A stretch of DNA of 64,000 nt from Enhydrobacter sp. (GTDB taxonomy: Bacteria > Pseudomonadota > Alphaproteobacteria > Reyranellales > Reyranellaceae). Positions 62,390-64,000 of this stretch are shown here, in pieces (position 1 is the first letter of the stretch; each line of letters opens with the position of its first letter). Below the pieces are notes generated by a model that searched no databases, had not been told where the DNA came from, and saw only the letters and a program-made list of their open reading frames with translations. Where the stretch lies: positions 496,001 through 560,000 of the forward strand of contig CP075528.1 in the NCBI GenBank assembly GCA_025808875.1. Reading direction: 5' to 3'. The position numbers and the translations under genes were made by a program.

Positions 62390-63262
62390 GTGACCTTCAA
62401 GCACAAGCGCGTCAGCGAGCGGGATCAACTCGACTTGTTCAGGGCGTTGCCCGGCGATCTCGCACCGCGTGACGCCCAGGACCTCATGGCCTATCCGTTT
62501 TTCTCTCTGGCCAAATCCAAGCGTGTGCGGCCGATCGACTACCGAACCCGCACGGTCGCAATACGGGTCGAGGCCGTGCCCGACCACGGCATGGCGACCA
62601 TCTGGGATGCCGATGTGCTGATCTGGGCCGCCTCGCAGATCGTCGAGGCGAGAGACGCTGGCTTGAAGACCTCGCGTCTGATGGCGGCCACACCGTACGA
62701 GATCTTGACGTTCGTTGGCCGTGGCACCGGCGCACGGGACTACGATCGGCTGAAGGCGGCGTTCGACCGTCTCCAGTCAACGACCGTGCTGACGTCCATC
62801 CGCCAACCTGCAGAGCGGCGGCGCCATCGCTTCTCCTGGATCAACGAATGGAAGGAAACGGCCGACGTCCACGGTCGCCCGCTCGGCCTCGAGCTCATCC
62901 TCCCGGACTGGTTCTATGCCGGCGTTCTGGATGACGCGCTCGTACTCACGATCGACCGTGCGTATTTCGATCTGACGGGCGGCCTGGAGCGCTGGCTTTA
63001 TCGCATCGTCCGCAAGCACGGCGGCCGTCAGGCCGGCGGCTGGAGCTTCGATTTTTCGCATCTCCACGCCAAGTCCGGCAGCCTCTCGCCGCTCAAGCAC
63101 TTCGCCTACGATGTGCGCGAGATCGTCCGCCGACAGGCCCTTCCGGGCTATCGGCTTTGTATCGAACGCGGCTTCCGCGGCGTCGAGCGGCTTGAGTTCG
63201 TGGCAATCCCGCGTGATCCGTGCGTCCACCGGCCGGTAGCCCCGTCTGGGGACAAGCTGTGA
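62390..63262 (+). CDS. repA: replication initiator RepA
   Basis: A 290-residue initiator starting at GTG 62390 (GGAGG seven bases upstream). Family segments are DLMAYPFFSLAKSKRVRPID, GTGARDYDRLKAAFDRLQST, WLYRIVRKHGGRQ and LSPLKHFAYDVREIVRRQ, typical of the RepA_C/RPA family of alphaproteobacterial plasmids and ICEs. Iterons start ten bases after its stop. It would allow replication of the excised circle. Confidence 0.9.
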   Translation: MTFKHKRVSERDQLDLFRALPGDLAPRDAQDLMAYPFFSLAKSKRVRPIDYRTRTVAIRVEAVPDHGMATIWDADVLIWAASQIVEARDAGLKTSRLMAATPYEILTFVGRGTGARDYDRLKAAFDRLQSTTVLTSIRQPAERRRHRFSWINEWKETADVHGRPLGLELILPDWFYAGVLDDALVLTIDRAYFDLTGGLERWLYRIVRKHGGRQAGGWSFDFSHLHAKSGSLSPLKHFAYDVREIVRRQALPGYRLCIERGFRGVERLEFVAIPRDPCVHRPVAPSGDKL

Positions 63263-63271
63263 CTCGCCTCA

Positions 63272-63331
63272 TGCTAACGGGGACGTCGACCCTCGTGCCA
63301 TCGGGGACCGGAACATCGTGCTATCGGGGAC
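63272..63331. repeat. three iterons (RepA origin)
   Basis: TGCTAACGGGGAC (63272), TGCCATCGGGGAC (63296) and TGCTATCGGGGAC (63319) are spaced 24 and 23 bp apart, about two helical turns. They are probable RepA-binding iterons. A perfect hairpin CAGATTCT-TTC-AGAATCTG follows at 63392-63410. The remaining bases to 63506 lack a gene. Confidence 0.8.
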
Positions 63332-63506
63332 CAGAATCGCTGGATTCCCTTTGGCCTACAACGGCTTGGCGCCTCCTTAACTTTCCTAACCCAGATTCTT
63401 TCAGAATCTGTCTAACGCATCAGATCTGTCCACCGCTGGGGATCGCAGCCTTGCCGGGAAGGGAAAGGCCAAAGGGCGTGGGTTCGATCCGGCTACGAGG
63501 CCGCGC

Positions 63507-63971
63507 ATGACCGATCTCACGCATGTCGAACTGCTGTGGCTCGAGAAGCATATCGAGCGATGGATACGCTTCGGCCGGCCGGCAAACGAACAGATCCACG
63601 ATCGACGACGGCGGGTCCTCTCTTTCAGGCCCGGCAGCGTCTTCGGCTTTGTCCGTTGGGCTGCCAACGACTACGGAACGATCGCCTCCCGCATCGACAT
63701 CCTGCGTGCCGTGCGCTCGAGCGAAGCCTGCGCCACCATCCCCTACGTGCGGCCAGGTGCTGACATCCTGTTGCGCGCTTCCGGCTGGCCGAAGGTCAAG
63801 CATGTGTTGCAGATGATCGACATCGTCGAAGCGCTTGGCGTGGATCCCTGCGACGCAGCACCGGACTACTGGCGCCACGTCCACAGTCGCTTGGCGGTTG
63901 GGGAAGCGCTGAGGCCCTACACAATGGCACGCCACAAGGCCTGGCTGCTGCGGCAGAGACTGGAGCCGTGA
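63507..63971 (+). CDS. DUF2840 protein
   Basis: A 154-residue protein: MTDLTHVELLWLEKHIERWI, then RRRRVLSFRPGSVFGFVRWA, ANDYGTIASRIDILRA and PYVRPGADILLRASGWPKVK. These match the DUF2840 family, which lies between parA and traF in ICEs of this type. Function is unknown. Its stop overlaps a GTG start (GTGA). Confidence 0.88.
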   Translation: MTDLTHVELLWLEKHIERWIRFGRPANEQIHDRRRRVLSFRPGSVFGFVRWAANDYGTIASRIDILRAVRSSEACATIPYVRPGADILLRASGWPKVKHVLQMIDIVEALGVDPCDAAPDYWRHVHSRLAVGEALRPYTMARHKAWLLRQRLEP

Positions 63972-64000
63972 GGCGCCGCGTGTACGGTCTGCTGATTGCA
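63968..64000 (+). CDS. start of probable traF (S26 signal peptidase), cut by window end
   Basis: GTG at 63968 overlaps the DUF2840 stop and begins MRRRVYGLLIA, a basic then hydrophobic N-terminus. In related ICEs DUF2840 is followed by traF, the conjugation-specific S26-type peptidase. Only 11 codons are visible, so this rests on position. Confidence 0.4.
   Translation, partial: MRRRVYGLLIA

Overview
The window is about 64 kb of high-GC DNA from an alphaproteobacterium. The core genes point to Hyphomicrobiales, Reyranella or a relative: plant-type glutamate-cysteine ligase, UbiA/UbiD, TldD, a DUF2852 protein, a Bug-type solute-binding protein beside a CaiB CoA-transferase, and many short divergent transcription units. 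I cannot fix the genus from sequence alone.

Positions 1 to about 25,370 look like ordinary chromosome. They hold a truncated AAA/TPR ATPase, CaiB plus Bug protein, a TetR regulator with visible palindromic operators, UbiA with a methyltransferase, UbiD, RsmE, GshA, a PanE-like reductase, TldD, a quinone oxidoreductase and an acyl-CoA synthetase. Just before an intact tRNA-Leu(CAA) gene lies the 5' half of another tRNA-Leu gene, cut at its anticodon loop. From here the content becomes that of an integrative and conjugative element (ICE), so this is the probable chromosome/element border.

Positions 25,700 to 40,900 are a defence-type cargo island. It holds a three-gene minus-strand unit with an RxxxxH (HEPN-like) protein, a two-gene DUF2130 nuclease-like/ParB-like unit, a complete four-gene Qat antiphage operon (qatABCD, all translationally overlapped), an IS3-family element that removed the 5' end of a Wadjet jetD gene, and an AbiEi/AbiEii-like toxin-antitoxin pair.

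Positions 40,900 to 64,000 are ICE backbone with a second, metal-related cargo. The backbone comprises a large ParB, a methyltransferase-helicase of the strawberry-notch type, a Toprim protein, DUF2493, two DUF736 copies, a QseC/QseM-like regulator pair, an FseA-like activator encoded in two frames joined by a probable +1 ribosomal frameshift, an RdfS-like excisionase, RepA with iterons, DUF2840 and the first codons of a probable traF. The cargo comprises DmeR/DmeF (nickel/cobalt), MerR/MerT without MerA, decayed TRAP transporter genes, and a MerR-controlled HMA-CDF exporter followed by a broken lspA. The TRAP/CDF part sits between two nearly identical 730-bp direct repeats that each carry DUF736.

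The least explained features are two families of repeated, apparently structured non-coding leaders in the ICE backbone. One occurs three times, in front of DUF2493 and both DUF736 genes, and its outer stem shows compensatory base changes. The other occurs twice, in front of ParB and beside the QseC-like gene. No integrase was found in the window, and parA, usually next to repA in this family, appears to be missing.
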